Part shown: positions 25,841 through 36,007 of the stretch, piece by piece
Layout: every line of letters starts with the position of its first letter
Position numbering within the stretch: the first letter of the stretch is position 1
Assembly (NCBI GenBank): GCA_022729705.1
Contig: DZAX01000001.1
Coordinates: forward strand, 94,942-158,941
Origin: Helicobacter cetorum
GTDB lineage: Bacteria > Campylobacterota > Campylobacteria > Campylobacterales > UBA6016
Length of the DNA stretch: 64,000 bases
Direction of reading: 5' to 3'
Made by a program: the position numbers and the translations under genes
Notes under the pieces: model-generated
The model's input: the letters and a program-made list of their open reading frames with translations, nothing else
What the model was told of the DNA's origin: nothing
Database searches by the model: none

Positions 25841-26184
25841 TTTTTCCCGCCAAGTATCTCTTCTAGTCTCTTCTCTTTTTCTAGCGAATCGTCAAAATAA
25901 AACGTCAGTTTCGGCATTTTTGACACCGCATCTAGCGCCGTACAATATCTAGCTATATATGAGGAACTTTTTTTGAGTCCTGAAATTATTTTCTGTTTTT
26001 CGCTTTGCGAAAATCCGTCGTCAAGTATATAAACCGTAGCGTCCGACAAGCCTTTAGCACTCTCTACTTTTACAACGCTAAGAGAGCTTAGAGTCTCATT
26101 GCCAAGAGTTCCTATCGCTTCTCCGATAAGCTCCGTTAGCGATGACTCCGCCCTTAAAACTCTAATGCTTTTGTTGTTCGCCAT
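25837..26184 (-). CDS. rbfA: 30S ribosome-binding factor A
   Basis: A 115-residue KH-like protein that binds the 5' helix of 16S rRNA during late 30S maturation. It has the RbfA pattern: basic N-terminus, DATVYILDDG near 48, then the PKLTFYFDDSLEKEKRLEEIL tail typical of family members. Two bases separate it from infB. Confidence 0.9.
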   Translation of the reverse strand: MANNKSIRVLRAESSLTELIGEAIGTLGNETLSSLSVVKVESAKGLSDATVYILDDGFSQSEKQKIISGLKKSSSYIARYCTALDAVSKMPKLTFYFDDSLEKEKRLEEILGGKK

Positions 26185-26186
26185 TA

Positions 26187-28790
26187 TTACCCCGCATTTT
26201 GCTCAAATACAGCGGCTTTTGTGATTGTCTTAAACGTCTCTATCACGTCGCCCTCTTTAAACTCGTTAAAGCCGTCTATTACGATACCGCACTCAAATCC
26301 TGATTTAACTTCTCTTACGTCGTCTTTAAAGCGTTTTAGAGAGTTTATCTTGCCCTCATGCACCACAGCGCCGTTTCTGTGGATTTTTATCTCAGCGCCT
26401 CTTGCCACTGTGCCGTCCGTTACCATACAACCGGCGATTACAAGGTTTTTACCAACTGTAAATAGATTTCTAACCTCAGCTTTTGCCACCGATACAAGCT
26501 CTTTAATTGGAGAGAGCATATCGCCGACCACTACTTTGATGTCGTCTATCAGCTCAAATATTACAGAGTAAGTTTTAATTTCTACGCCATAGTTGTCCGC
26601 TTTGTCTTTGATGACGGTATTTGGTTTTACATTAAAGCCTATAATTAGAGTATTTTCACCCGCCTTTGCAAGCTCGACGTCGCTCTCCGTGATACCGCCG
26701 ACCGCAGAGTGTACAAGGTGAACCTTGACCTCCTCGTTTCGTATCTTCTCAAGGCTCGCTTTGATAGCCTCAAGACTACCTTGAACATCCGCTTTTAGCA
26801 CGATATTTAGTCTTTTTAGCTTACCCTCTTTAATAAGGTGATGCAAGTCGTCAAACGTCGCCTTCGTTGTTTTGGAAAGCTCTCTTTGTCTTTGGTGTTC
26901 TCTGATATTTTCAGCATACTCTCTAGCTATTTTCTCGCTCTCTACGGCTACAAGCATATCTCCGGCGCCAGGTACACCATCAAGTCCGAGTATCTGCCCC
27001 GGCTCCGAAGGAGCTAACTGTTTTAGCGGTTTACCCATGTCGTCGATAATAGCTCTTATTCTTCCGTAGTTTTGACCTACGACTACCGTATCGCCGACTC
27101 TTAACGTGCCGTCTTGTACGAGTACTGTGGCAACTGCGCCTCTTCCTTTTTCAAGAGAAGCTTCTACGACTATCGCTTTTGCATTTTTCTTTGGGTTGCC
27201 TTTTAGCTCCATGATTTCGGCTTGGATAAGTATCGTATCAAGTAGTGTTTCGATTCCTTCGCCTGTTTTTGCCGATATGTGTACAAACTCATAGTCGCCG
27301 CCCCACTCAACGGGAGTGATACCCATCTCGGAGAGTTGTGTTTTTACAAAATCAGGATTTGCGGAGGGTTTGTCTATTTTATTGACAGCTATCAAAAAAG
27401 GCACTTTTGCGTCTCTGATGTGGCTGATAGCCTCTCTTGTCTGAGGCATAACGCCGTCATCCGCCGCTACTACGATAATGGCTATGTCGGTGATTTGTGC
27501 GCCTCTAGCTCTCATGTGCGTAAACGCTTCGTGCCCCGGCGTGTCTAAGAATGTTATCTTGTGTCCGTTTTTCTCCACCATATATGCGCCGATATGCTGA
27601 GTGATGCCTCCCGCTTCTCCCGACGCTACTTTTGCATTTCTGATTTTGTCAAGAAGCGTGGTTTTACCATGGTCGACGTGACCCATGATTGTTACTATCG
27701 GAGCTCTCTCGCCGCCTACCTCTATATCTTGATCGTCATACTCTTTTAGGTAGTCAAACTCCTCCAGCGCACTTGAAATACTAACAGTTATTCCAAACTC
27801 TTCTGAGAGTATCTCAATCAGGTCGTTATCCATAAAGTCGTTTTTAGTCTTCATAAGACCTAGATTAAAGATAGATTTAATTACCTCGCCAAGCGGTTTA
27901 TTGATTTTTTCGGCAAATTCATAAACCCTTATATCTTCATGTACTTCTATGTCGGTTACTACTTCTTCTTTATCTTTCTCTTGCGCCTGAGATCTAAATT
28001 TTCTTCTTTTTTGCGGTCTAGCCATATTTTGTGTATTAATTCTTGGTTGCAGCTTTTTGACACCCGCTTTTGCTTTTTGGTTTTCCGCCGTTTTTGCCGG
28101 AACTACTTTTTCTTCGTCATCCAAAAACTTATCTTGCATAGAAAAGTCAGGTAGCATAACCATATCAAAGCCGTCGTCGTCTTTGTCGGCAAACTCTCTA
28201 TTTATACTTATTTTAACAGCGTCTGTCTTTTTTGAGGCGTAGTGTTGAGCCTTTTGTTTTTTAGCTTGTTCTGATTTTTGCTTTAACTCTACTTTTTTAG
28301 CCTCTTCTTTTTTTATCTCTTCACGTTTAGTTTCTTCTTTTTTAAGTTCTTCTCTTTTGTTTTCTTCGTTTTTAGCTTCTACTTTTGGCTGCGGATTAGC
28401 TTTTCTGATTATTTCAAAATTTTTTCTCTCTCTTGGCGGTTGTGTTCTTTGTTTTACCGGAGCTATCTCTGGCTCTTTTGGTTTATCTTTTACGATTTCC
28501 TCTTTTGTTTGGGTTTGTGGTTGTTGTGCGCTCTGTGTTTCTGGTTGCAGCTTAGGTGTCTCTTTTGGTTTTGGCGTAACCTTTTCTTCGGTTTGCTTTT
28601 TTATCTCCTCAGGGCTTATTGGTTTTTCGCCTTTCATAAAAAAATTCATTACTTTTTGGGCATCCTCAAGACTTATGCCGCTTGAGTGGCTTTTTGCCTC
28701 TATTTTAAACTCTGCGCAAAACTCCAAAATCTCTTTGGGTTTTAACCCGAGTTCATCGGCTATCTCTTTAACTTTTACCTTATTGTCCAT
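26187..28790 (-). CDS. infB: Translation initiation factor IF-2
   Basis: An 867-residue GTPase that places initiator tRNA on the ribosome. The N-terminal IF2 domain (about 4-50) is followed by a long low-complexity linker rich in Lys, Glu, Gln and Pro (about 60-190), then the G domain with [10 protein letters not shown] near 370, DTPGHE and NKIDK, and the C-terminal beta-barrel domains. ATG at 28790 is preferred over TTG at 28793, the only codon before it. It overlaps rnpM by 11 bases. Confidence 0.96.
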   Translation of the reverse strand: MDNKVKVKEIADELGLKPKEILEFCAEFKIEAKSHSSGISLEDAQKVMNFFMKGEKPISPEEIKKQTEEKVTPKPKETPKLQPETQSAQQPQTQTKEEIVKDKPKEPEIAPVKQRTQPPRERKNFEIIRKANPQPKVEAKNEENKREELKKEETKREEIKKEEAKKVELKQKSEQAKKQKAQHYASKKTDAVKISINREFADKDDDGFDMVMLPDFSMQDKFLDDEEKVVPAKTAENQKAKAGVKKLQPRINTQNMARPQKRRKFRSQAQEKDKEEVVTDIEVHEDIRVYEFAEKINKPLGEVIKSIFNLGLMKTKNDFMDNDLIEILSEEFGITVSISSALEEFDYLKEYDDQDIEVGGERAPIVTIMGHVDHGKTTLLDKIRNAKVASGEAGGITQHIGAYMVEKNGHKITFLDTPGHEAFTHMRARGAQITDIAIIVVAADDGVMPQTREAISHIRDAKVPFLIAVNKIDKPSANPDFVKTQLSEMGITPVEWGGDYEFVHISAKTGEGIETLLDTILIQAEIMELKGNPKKNAKAIVVEASLEKGRGAVATVLVQDGTLRVGDTVVVGQNYGRIRAIIDDMGKPLKQLAPSEPGQILGLDGVPGAGDMLVAVESEKIAREYAENIREHQRQRELSKTTKATFDDLHHLIKEGKLKRLNIVLKADVQGSLEAIKASLEKIRNEEVKVHLVHSAVGGITESDVELAKAGENTLIIGFNVKPNTVIKDKADNYGVEIKTYSVIFELIDDIKVVVGDMLSPIKELVSVAKAEVRNLFTVGKNLVIAGCMVTDGTVARGAEIKIHRNGAVVHEGKINSLKRFKDDVREVKSGFECGIVIDGFNEFKEGDVIETFKTITKAAVFEQNAG

Positions 28791-29034
28791 CAAAAATGGT
28801 CTCCTTTAATTTTGCGCAAATGGTCTCGGCGTCTGTTTTTGGAATTTTTAAAAACGAAGAGAATTTTTTTATAAGTTGTTTTGAATTGACGCACTCATTA
28901 CACAGATAAAAACTTCTACCAGACTTCGTGAACTCTTTTAAGCCCCCGTCTATGTATTGAAATCTTTTTAATTCGTGCTGTAAAAAGCGCTTTCTGCAGA
29001 CGATACACATTCTAACGGGATGTTGTTTGTTCAT
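28780..29034 (-). CDS. rnpM: YlxR/RnpM family RNA-binding protein
   Basis: An 84-residue DUF448 protein. The family signature PVRMCIVCRKRF is at 6-17 and the second pair of Cys is in FYLCNEC near 44. In Bacillus subtilis the homologue binds RNase P RNA and was renamed RnpM; nothing here proves the same role. The location directly before infB is the usual one for the family. This copy has a C-terminal tail of about 30 residues. Confidence 0.85.
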   Translation of the reverse strand: MNKQHPVRMCIVCRKRFLQHELKRFQYIDGGLKEFTKSGRSFYLCNECVNSKQLIKKFSSFLKIPKTDAETICAKLKETIFDGQ

Positions 29035-29067
29035 ATTATTTTTCGAATTCTACCAAAGTTTTGCTTT

Positions 29068-29952
29068 TTAGCTTTTTTGGCAAATAAGCCCGTCGTTATC
29101 AAAATCAAAAATCTCAATTCTAAAAAAACCAAACGAATTTTCCAAAACTCTTTTTAGTCTCTCAGCGTCGTCTGCGTACACCATACTAAAAAACGAGGAA
29201 CCGCTACCGGATAACGTGCTCATAAGGGCTCCGCTCTCAAGGGCTAGTCTTTGCACTTCAAAGAGTTCGGGTAAGTTTTTCATTCTAATCTCTTGGTGAA
29301 ACTTATCTTTTGAGGCTGTTCTTAGCATATCGTAGTTACCGGCAAACAAAAGAGCAGTCAAAAGAGAAGAACGCGAAAGATTAAATACCGCCTCTTCTTT
29401 TGTGTACCTTTTTGGCAATGAACCCCTTGAGTGATTGGTGGACATATGCACGTTTGGTATTACCACGACGGCTTTTAGAGAGCTTGGCATCTCTTTTTTT
29501 ATACTAAAGACCCTTGCATCCTCTACCGCCGCCACATTAAATCCGCCGTGTATTGCAGGCGTTATATTATCCGGATGAGGCTCGTAAGTTAGAGCTATAT
29601 TTAGTGCTTTCTCTCGTGAAATTTCTATACCCGCCATTTCGTAAGCCGCTTTAACCGCTGTAACCACAGTGGCGGAAGAGCTTCCAAGCCCTCTTGAAAT
29701 CGGTATATTGTTTGTAAATTCAAACCGAAAATTATCTTTTTTGCCAGTTATATTTTTATATTGTTCGTTAAAAATATTTACAAATATATTTCCGCTTTTC
29801 ATTTTAATACTATTTTTGCCCTCTCCTCTTATGGAGACGCTAAAAAATTTAGAGCGTTTTACGTCGACCTCGTTTCTCAAAGAGAGAGCGACACCAAGCG
29901 TATCAAATCCAGGTCCCATATTGGCGCTTGTTGCGGGTACCGAAAAAAACAA
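29068..29952 (-). CDS. thrB: Homoserine kinase (GHMP family)
   Basis: A 294-residue GHMP kinase that phosphorylates L-homoserine in threonine synthesis. The N-terminal VPATSANMGPGFDTLGVAL and the ATP loop PISRGLGSSSATVV near 88-101 are diagnostic, and the C-terminal STLSGSGSSFFSM is the third GHMP motif. It heads a block thrB-rnpM-infB-rbfA-rimP-ribD that is similar in other Campylobacterota. A region of strong hairpins lies just upstream. Confidence 0.95.
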   Translation of the reverse strand: MFFSVPATSANMGPGFDTLGVALSLRNEVDVKRSKFFSVSIRGEGKNSIKMKSGNIFVNIFNEQYKNITGKKDNFRFEFTNNIPISRGLGSSSATVVTAVKAAYEMAGIEISREKALNIALTYEPHPDNITPAIHGGFNVAAVEDARVFSIKKEMPSSLKAVVVIPNVHMSTNHSRGSLPKRYTKEEAVFNLSRSSLLTALLFAGNYDMLRTASKDKFHQEIRMKNLPELFEVQRLALESGALMSTLSGSGSSFFSMVYADDAERLKRVLENSFGFFRIEIFDFDNDGLICQKS

Positions 29953-29986
29953 TTCTTAATCCTTTACATTTATATCTTAATAGTAC

Positions 29987-30055
29987 GCTACAACGGGCAA
30001 AGCCCGTTGTAGCTACGCTGAGCGCTAAGCTACTAAAGCTAGCCGCCAAGGCGGC
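29987..30055. repeat. Hairpin-rich segment between tsaB and thrB
   Basis: A perfect 12-bp stem with arm GCTACAACGGGC and loop AAA spans 29987-30013. GCCGCC-AA-GGCGGC follows at 30042-30055 and is trailed on the plus strand by AGATTTTTT. Both neighbouring genes run on the minus strand, where no T-run follows, so a simple terminator for tsaB is not evident. The 12-bp stem has the same long-arm, 3-nt-loop geometry as the hairpins at 39905, 51398 and 55861. Confidence 0.6.
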
Positions 30056-30089
30056 AGATTTTTTGAGCGGCATTAAAAGCGGCTTTATT

Positions 30090-30542
30090 TTATACTGGTG
30101 GCAATAAAAACAGAGGTTCGTCGGAACTTTTTAGTTTGTCCGCCTCAAATCTATTTGGTAAGGCGGCAAATGTTAGCGATGGCTTGTCTTCAAAACCTAT
30201 TAACTCTATTTTACCAGTATTTGACACAAAATAACTATTTCCAAACGCTTTTATTGGCGAATTATTGTTAAAAATAAATGGTGATACGCCATAAAGTGGT
30301 ATTTTTTTTATAAGAGCAAGCGATTTTAGGCATACATACGCAATTTTAAGAGACATATGATTGCCCGGACCGTTTGTATAGTATATTTCGTCCGCTTCAA
30401 AATTTTTTAGAGCTTCATCTATCATAGCGGGTAAAACGTCGCTTGCTTTACCCTCTTTTTCATATTTTTTTATGAGTTTATTATCTTTGTATATGCCGAG
30501 TAAAAAAGGTGAAGAGACAGTTAAAAATAAAAACCTAATCAA
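30090..30542 (-). CDS. tsaB: TsaB-like tRNA threonylcarbamoyladenosine factor (short)
   Basis: A 150-residue protein with the TsaB/YeaZ pattern: [14 protein letters not shown] at the N-terminus, [18 protein letters not shown] (the family's GPGSFTGLRIG region) near 51-68 and [16 protein letters not shown] near 75. It is much shorter than E. coli TsaB (231) because the C-terminal domain is reduced, as in other Campylobacterota. It scaffolds the TsaD-TsaE complex that makes t6A37 in tRNA. It overlaps lpxC by 4 bases. Confidence 0.75.
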   Translation of the reverse strand: MIRFLFLTVSSPFLLGIYKDNKLIKKYEKEGKASDVLPAMIDEALKNFEADEIYYTNGPGNHMSLKIAYVCLKSLALIKKIPLYGVSPFIFNNNSPIKAFGNSYFVSNTGKIELIGFEDKPSLTFAALPNRFEADKLKSSDEPLFLLPPV

Positions 30543-31435
30543 CCTCTAATACTCTCCATAACGCTCTCTTTTTCGCCCTCTTTTTCAAAATTAAGCTCGA
30601 CTACCTCGTAGTTTTCAGCACTTTCAAGCAGTTTTTTTGTAAGTAGATGGTTTAGTTTGTGGCTACCGGCGCTTGCTTCATAATGCCCGATAAAATGCGC
30701 CCCAAGAAGCGTCATGTCGCCTATTGCGTCAAGCACTTTGTGGCGAACAAACTCATCGTCAAATCTAAGTCCCTCGGGATTTAATATTTTAAGATCATCC
30801 AATACGATTGCATTCTCAAGGCTTCCGCCCTTTGCAAGACCTATGGAGCGAAGATATTGCACCTCTTTCAAAAATCCAAATGTTCTAGCTCTGCCTATCT
30901 CGTTTTTGAAGTTCTCTTTTGTAAAGACAAACTCATATTTTTGCACTTGTATCATCGGATGGTCAAATTTGATTTCATAGCTGTATTTGCACTCATCGGA
31001 TGGCGAAAGCCTGACAAATTTATCACCCTCTCGCACTTCAATAGCCTTTTTGACTACAAGCAGTTTTTTGGCGGCGTCTAGCTCTTTTATTCCCGCCTCT
31101 TCCAAAAGTATACAAAAAGCCGAAGAGGAGCCCTCCATTATCGGTATCTCATCGTTGTCTATCACTATTCGCAAATTATCTATTCCGCTAGCGGATATTG
31201 CAGACATTAGGTGTTCTATCGTGGAGATGACTACGCCGTCTTTGCCTATGACGGTCGCCATCTTTGTGTCTACGACATTTTGGGGTTTTAGCTCTATCGT
31301 TTTTGCCGCATCTTCTCTATAAAAAACTATGCCGCTATTCTCCGATTGAGGTTCAAGGCGAAGCTTTACAACAACGGCTTTATGAAGCCCTATGCCGGAG
31401 AGTTCGACTTGCTTGGATATTGTAGTCTGCCTCAC
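30539..31435 (-). CDS. lpxC: UDP-3-O-acyl-N-acetylglucosamine deacetylase
   Basis: A 298-residue zinc amidase, the committed step of lipid A synthesis. Zinc ligands are His75 (TIEHLMSA) and the His and Asp of [12 protein letters not shown] near 231-235; the general acid-base His lies in [14 protein letters not shown] further on. Length and motifs are normal. The start shares a base with the minC stop. Confidence 0.96.
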   Translation of the reverse strand: MRQTTISKQVELSGIGLHKAVVVKLRLEPQSENSGIVFYREDAAKTIELKPQNVVDTKMATVIGKDGVVISTIEHLMSAISASGIDNLRIVIDNDEIPIMEGSSSAFCILLEEAGIKELDAAKKLLVVKKAIEVREGDKFVRLSPSDECKYSYEIKFDHPMIQVQKYEFVFTKENFKNEIGRARTFGFLKEVQYLRSIGLAKGGSLENAIVLDDLKILNPEGLRFDDEFVRHKVLDAIGDMTLLGAHFIGHYEASAGSHKLNHLLTKKLLESAENYEVVELNFEKEGEKESVMESIRG

Positions 31436-32052
31436 TAAATATCCCTCAGGTTAAGTTTGCCGTCAAATGTTATAAGTTTTGTTTTACCGTCAAAGCTCTC
31501 TCTTTTGAGATTTTGACCGCAAAACACTACGGTACCCTTACCTATTTTTTTTATCATCATGTAGTCGCCCCAAGCCTCAAGGGAGCCGTCTATTGTTCCA
31601 AGGACAATAGCGTTGCCGCTTGTTTTTACTTTTGCTCCGCTATTTATGCGTCCTGTTATGGTGACGCCTGCTTCTGTGTCTATATCTTCGCCGCTTCTAA
31701 GATTTTTTGCTACGAGTATTGTTTTGGCAAGCTCTTTTTGCTCATATCTACTCATGCTATCCATAAAAACGGATTGTTCGGCATTTTTCTCTTCTTCTTG
31801 TGGTTTGCTCTCTTGTATTGTTTGCTCTTCTTTTGAGGCGTGTGCAACGTCTTCACCACGCTCTACATAGCAAGAGGCGCACCAAAGAGCTTTACGATTA
31901 CACTCTTTTGCAAAAGCGCCGTCGGCATCGCCTTTTAAAAGTAGTAAAAAATTTCTTAATAAAATTGCGTTTTTATCCAAATACGCTTCAAATGCGCCTA
32001 AATCTTCGCACTCGAATTCAAAAACCCTAATATTTTTTTGTTTTATTTTCAT
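31435..32052 (-). CDS. minC: Septum site-determining protein MinC
   Basis: A 205-residue division inhibitor. The C-terminal beta-helix domain that binds MinD and FtsZ is clear ([38 protein letters not shown], about 118-155). The N-terminal domain is diverged and a Glu-rich linker (about 75-95) joins them. MinD and MinE are not in this window. It abuts the M23 peptidase gene with no spacer, linking cell-division placement and wall hydrolysis. Confidence 0.88.
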   Translation of the reverse strand: MKIKQKNIRVFEFECEDLGAFEAYLDKNAILLRNFLLLLKGDADGAFAKECNRKALWCASCYVERGEDVAHASKEEQTIQESKPQEEEKNAEQSVFMDSMSRYEQKELAKTILVAKNLRSGEDIDTEAGVTITGRINSGAKVKTSGNAIVLGTIDGSLEAWGDYMMIKKIGKGTVVFCGQNLKRESFDGKTKLITFDGKLNLRDI

Positions 32053-33417
32053 CTATTTCATACCCGAAATTATATCTTTCGCCTCGTTTATAACATTTGT
32101 TATATTGAGTTTTATCCATTTTGCGTCAAGCCATTCGACGGGACGCACTTCTACGCCTTGAATCAATACGCCGTAGTGTAAGTGGTCACCAAATGCTAGT
32201 CCGCTTAATCCTGTTTTTGCTATCGGTTGATTTTTTTTCACCAACTCGCCGGTTTTTGCCAAAAATGAGCTACAATGCCCGTAAAGGGTAAATAACCCAA
32301 GTCCGTGATACACAATGGATGTATTGCCGTAAATGCCGTTTGGTTCGGCAAAAATTACCACGCCGTTGTTTGGAGAGAGTATCGTGTCTTCTTTGACGCT
32401 TGCAAAATCGACGCCTTTGTGATAGGACTCGCTTATTACTTTGTCATTTAAAATATAGCTTCTATGATCGCCAAAGTTTCCGACTACAGAGGCGTTTTTG
32501 ATAGGCAAAAAAGGTTCCGTAAAAAAACTATCAATGCTATTATTACCTATTCTTGTTGTAACTCTTTCTATGAGTTTTTCGTTTGCTTCTCTCATTGTAT
32601 TGTTTACATAGACAAACCTATCAAGCGGCGTTGTTTGCGGCGTATCTTGCATAGCGGCGGATAGCTCCATTATTTTGCTGTTTAGAAAATTATCTTTTAG
32701 CTCAATTTTTGCGTCTTTATATGCCATATCTCGCAAGAAGTATCTAATTGGAACAGAGCTTTTATTTCCGGATAAATCGGTTGCCACAACCGACGCTGAA
32801 AACCTACTATCTTTAAGCTCCCACGCTATAAGCGATATATAGAATCCTTTTTTGACAAAAGGCTGCGCTTCAAATACTCTGCCGCTTGCGGTTTTGATAT
32901 ACACATCTTTTAGGTTTGGGTCTTTTGCTTCAAAAATAACAACCGAACTCCCGCCCCTTGCAATGGCGTATGAGTTTGAGATAACGGAAACAACGGGCGG
33001 TATCTTATCGCATATTACTCGAAGCTCTAAGCGTGTGGTATTTGGTCTAAAAAAATTCCAAAGACTTCTATCGCTTACTTCTATTAACATTTTAGCTTCC
33101 GGCGTTTTGGGTAGAAAAGCGTTTTTTGGATAGGAGAGTGTAATATTAAACTCTTTTTGACGACTTACAACTTCTCCTTGAGCGACGGTTGTAATTTTGC
33201 CCTCATCTTTAATCTCGACTTTATAATCGCCTATTTCGTTATTGTCTGATATTTTAAATGTAAATGGAGTTTTAAAATTCCAGTATACTGTGCCGTTAAG
33301 CTCTATCTTTGGATCTTCTCCCTCAAAAAGAGGCAAATAGTAAATATAACTTATAAAACCCAAAATCGACGCAAAAAGAACTGATATTTTTATCAATCTA
33401 ATCCAATCTTTATCCAT
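32053..33417 (-). CDS. M23 (LytM) family peptidoglycan endopeptidase, membrane-anchored
   Basis: A 454-residue protein. One N-terminal membrane anchor (about 11-29) is followed by a beta-rich periplasmic region of about 280 residues and a C-terminal LytM domain. The zinc site is complete: HKGVDFA near 332 and GDHLHYGVL near 408. Campylobacterota enzymes of this build trim peptidoglycan cross-bridges and influence cell shape; whether this is Csd1/Csd2/Csd3-type is not decided here. It overlaps the DHH gene by 8 bases. Confidence 0.87.
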   Translation of the reverse strand: MDKDWIRLIKISVLFASILGFISYIYYLPLFEGEDPKIELNGTVYWNFKTPFTFKISDNNEIGDYKVEIKDEGKITTVAQGEVVSRQKEFNITLSYPKNAFLPKTPEAKMLIEVSDRSLWNFFRPNTTRLELRVICDKIPPVVSVISNSYAIARGGSSVVIFEAKDPNLKDVYIKTASGRVFEAQPFVKKGFYISLIAWELKDSRFSASVVATDLSGNKSSVPIRYFLRDMAYKDAKIELKDNFLNSKIMELSAAMQDTPQTTPLDRFVYVNNTMREANEKLIERVTTRIGNNSIDSFFTEPFLPIKNASVVGNFGDHRSYILNDKVISESYHKGVDFASVKEDTILSPNNGVVIFAEPNGIYGNTSIVYHGLGLFTLYGHCSSFLAKTGELVKKNQPIAKTGLSGLAFGDHLHYGVLIQGVEVRPVEWLDAKWIKLNITNVINEAKDIISGMK

Positions 33418-34396
33418 TTACCTGCTCCAGCGCTTGCTCAATTTTTAACGCTACCATTCTTGCAACAAGCATAAACTCTCTATCATTTTTTATTGTAAAC
33501 CCAGCGGCTCTGATATGTCCGCCGCCGCCAAATATTGCGGCTATCGTATCGACATCTGCGGCTGTTTTACTTCTTAATGAGCCTCTAATATCGCCGTTTT
33601 CTAGCTCTCTTAAAAAAAGCCCCACTTCTATGCCGTCTATACTTCTAGCGGTTTCGACTACGCCGTCAGCCTCCTCTTCATTGGCTTGCGCTTTTTTTAG
33701 AGTCTCTCTTGTCATATACAAAAACGCAAGTTTTCCATCCGCCATTATCTCCAAGGTTGACAAGATAGACGAGTGTAGTTTTATCTTTGACAAAGGCTCT
33801 TTTTGCGTCAAATAGTGCGTTACCATCGGCGCCTCGGCACCGCATTCGATTAAGTATGCGGCGTCTAAAAAGAGTTTTTTTGCCAAGGAGCCGTATTGAA
33901 AAAATCCGGTATCGTCAGCCAAAGCTGCATATAAACATGTCGCCGCATCTTTTGTTGGTTTGATACAAAGTGCGCTCAAAAACTCCAATACGACGCTCGC
34001 AGCGCTTGGCGCCAATGAATTTACTAGATTTTCATCTCCGTAAAGAGTGTTTGAGGCGTGATGGTCTATGTTGATTATTTTATAGTCGCCATTTGGCAGA
34101 CATAGTCTCTCTTTATTTGCGCAGTCAAAAGAGATTACAAGGTCGCAATCTTTAGGAAACTCTTGTGTTAAGGTGCCTACTTGCGGCAAAAAAGCCAAAG
34201 AGATCGGAGCGGCGCCGACGTTATACAGAGAGCTTCGCTTTTGCATAAATGCCAAAGAGAGCATAAGCCCGATTGCCGAGCCAAGCGTATCGGTATCCGG
34301 ATTGAGATGCGAAGCAAAAACTATGTGTTTAGCTGATTTTATTAGTTCAAATGCCTTTTGCACGCCGAAAACCTTTTTGACTGATGTTACACACAA
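33410..34396 (-). CDS. DHH/DHHA1-family phosphoesterase (NrnA-like nanoRNase)
   Basis: A 328-residue phosphoesterase. The DHH motifs are present in order: SHLNPDTDTLGSAIG (motif I), ISFDCANKE (II), NIDHHASNT (III), LADDTGFF (IV); the DHHA1 domain ends in GGGGHIRAAGF near 290. NrnA homologues degrade very short RNAs and/or 3'-phosphoadenosine 5'-phosphate. Lack of RecJ-length extensions makes a RecJ role unlikely. It starts 58 bases after flhB in the same direction. Confidence 0.85.
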   Translation of the reverse strand: MCVTSVKKVFGVQKAFELIKSAKHIVFASHLNPDTDTLGSAIGLMLSLAFMQKRSSLYNVGAAPISLAFLPQVGTLTQEFPKDCDLVISFDCANKERLCLPNGDYKIINIDHHASNTLYGDENLVNSLAPSAASVVLEFLSALCIKPTKDAATCLYAALADDTGFFQYGSLAKKLFLDAAYLIECGAEAPMVTHYLTQKEPLSKIKLHSSILSTLEIMADGKLAFLYMTRETLKKAQANEEEADGVVETARSIDGIEVGLFLRELENGDIRGSLRSKTAADVDTIAAIFGGGGHIRAAGFTIKNDREFMLVARMVALKIEQALEQVNG

Positions 34397-34454
34397 ACAC
34401 GAGCAAAGCCTGTATTATTGTATAACTATAGCGGGCATTGTACCGAAAAAGGGC

Positions 34455-35516
34455 TTATTTTTTTGAGTTTAGTTTCATGACATATACAAGTAGTTCGGCA
34501 ACGGCTTGATATAGAGTGTCTGGAATATACTCCTCGGGTGCTACTTTTGCATACAACTCTCTAGCAAGCGGCGGATTTTCCACAATTGGAATATTGTTTT
34601 CCATCGCTATCTCTTTTATTTTTAGCGCAATCTTATCAGTTCCGCTCGCTACGACTTTTGGCGCAACGTCTCCATCTTCGGCTTTGTATTTGATAGCTAC
34701 GGCGTAGTGTGTTGGATTTGTTACGACAACGCTTGCGCTTGGAACGGCGGACATCATTCTTTTTTTAAACATTTGAAATTGTAACTGCCTGATTTTACCC
34801 TTTACCTCAGGGTTTCCTTCCATATTTTTAAACTCATCTTTGACCTCCTGCTTGGTCATACGCAAATCTTTAAAAAATTTGTATCTTGTCCAAAAAAGAT
34901 CTATAGCGGCAAAAACAAAAAATATCGCAAGCATAATAAGCGATATTTGAATAGCTTTTTCTACAAGCCACCAGAGTTGAGCTCCAAGACTAAATAGCGA
35001 AACGGTTGGGAGTTCTTTGATATATCCCAAAAAGTAATAGTATCCAATCCCAAAAGCAGCGAAGCTTTTGAGCGTCATTTTAAGCCCTTCTACAATCTTT
35101 GTGAATGAAATAAGATTTTTCATACCAGTGATAGGATTTAATTTGGCTATATTAAACTCTAGCGGTTTTGTTGTAAAAAGAAAACCTATCTGTGCCACAT
35201 TGCCGATAATTCCGGCAAGCAAAATTGTTCCCAAAATTGGCAGTAACGACAACATTGTGTATTGCATTGAAATAAGCATTATCTCGTAAATAAGCGGTTT
35301 TGTAAGCTCTCTTCCGATAAGAGAGATGTAATAGTAATATAGGCGCAAAACATTTTCAGCGGCAAAACCAAATAAAAATATAATTGCCGGAATAGAGACA
35401 AGCATACTAACCCACGCCGCCGTATCGGCGCTTTTTGGAACATTGCCCTCGTTTCTAGCGTCCTCAATACGCTTGCCGGTGGGTTCTTCGGTTTTTGACT
35501 CTTTATCTTCTGCCAC
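34455..35516 (-). CDS. flhB: Flagellar type III export switch protein FlhB
   Basis: A 353-residue membrane protein of the flagellar export gate. It starts with the acidic EDKESKTEEPTGKRIEDARNEG segment, has four hydrophobic segments (about 32-55, 85-110, 140-160, 185-205) and carries the autocleavage site Asn-Pro-Thr-His near 266 that switches export from hook to filament substrates. It sits in a mixed operon with nadA, nadC and sixA, which is common in this phylum. Confidence 0.95.
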   Translation of the reverse strand: MAEDKESKTEEPTGKRIEDARNEGNVPKSADTAAWVSMLVSIPAIIFLFGFAAENVLRLYYYYISLIGRELTKPLIYEIMLISMQYTMLSLLPILGTILLAGIIGNVAQIGFLFTTKPLEFNIAKLNPITGMKNLISFTKIVEGLKMTLKSFAAFGIGYYYFLGYIKELPTVSLFSLGAQLWWLVEKAIQISLIMLAIFFVFAAIDLFWTRYKFFKDLRMTKQEVKDEFKNMEGNPEVKGKIRQLQFQMFKKRMMSAVPSASVVVTNPTHYAVAIKYKAEDGDVAPKVVASGTDKIALKIKEIAMENNIPIVENPPLARELYAKVAPEEYIPDTLYQAVAELLVYVMKLNSKK

Positions 35517-35533
35517 CCGTTATAAACCTTGTC

Positions 35534-36007
35534 TTAGCTGAATATTTTTGGCGGAATAACGGCTTTTAAAACACCTTTAAAGTCTTCGTTTATATCTATT
35601 TCTATAAGAGAAGCTTTCCTGACGTCTATTGAGAGGTTTCCACCGTTTGCGACTAGTGCGCCTATGATTGAGGTAAAGTCAGGCTCATGTCCTACAATGA
35701 CCACACATTCGTTTGAGTCGTCTGCTAAAAGAGCTTTAAAGTCTTTAAAAGAGGCGCCTGGATTTAGTAGTGCGCTTTGTGTTATCTTAACTCCGTTAAA
35801 ACTTTTTGAGAGAAGTTGAGCCGTCTCTTTTGCCCTTATTGCCTCCGAAGAGTATATAAGAGCCGGAACATCATATATCTTTGCAAACTCTTTAAAAAAT
35901 TTTTTCGCCGTTATAATTCCTTTATCGCTAAGAGGTCTCTCCATATCGTCTCTAAGCCAGTTAGTGCGGCTAAGCGCAGGCGCGTGTCTTATGAATAAAA
36001 CTTTCAT
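35534..36007 (-). CDS. SixA-like histidine phosphatase
   Basis: A 157-residue phosphoglycerate-mutase-fold protein. The catalytic RHA motif is at Arg7-His8-Ala9, and the second His lies in VIVGHEPDF near 104. E. coli SixA removes phosphate from phosphohistidine on PTS-Ntr proteins or HPt domains; the target here is unknown. It overlaps nadC by 4 bases. Confidence 0.85.
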   Translation of the reverse strand: MKVLFIRHAPALSRTNWLRDDMERPLSDKGIITAKKFFKEFAKIYDVPALIYSSEAIRAKETAQLLSKSFNGVKITQSALLNPGASFKDFKALLADDSNECVVIVGHEPDFTSIIGALVANGGNLSIDVRKASLIEIDINEDFKGVLKAVIPPKIFS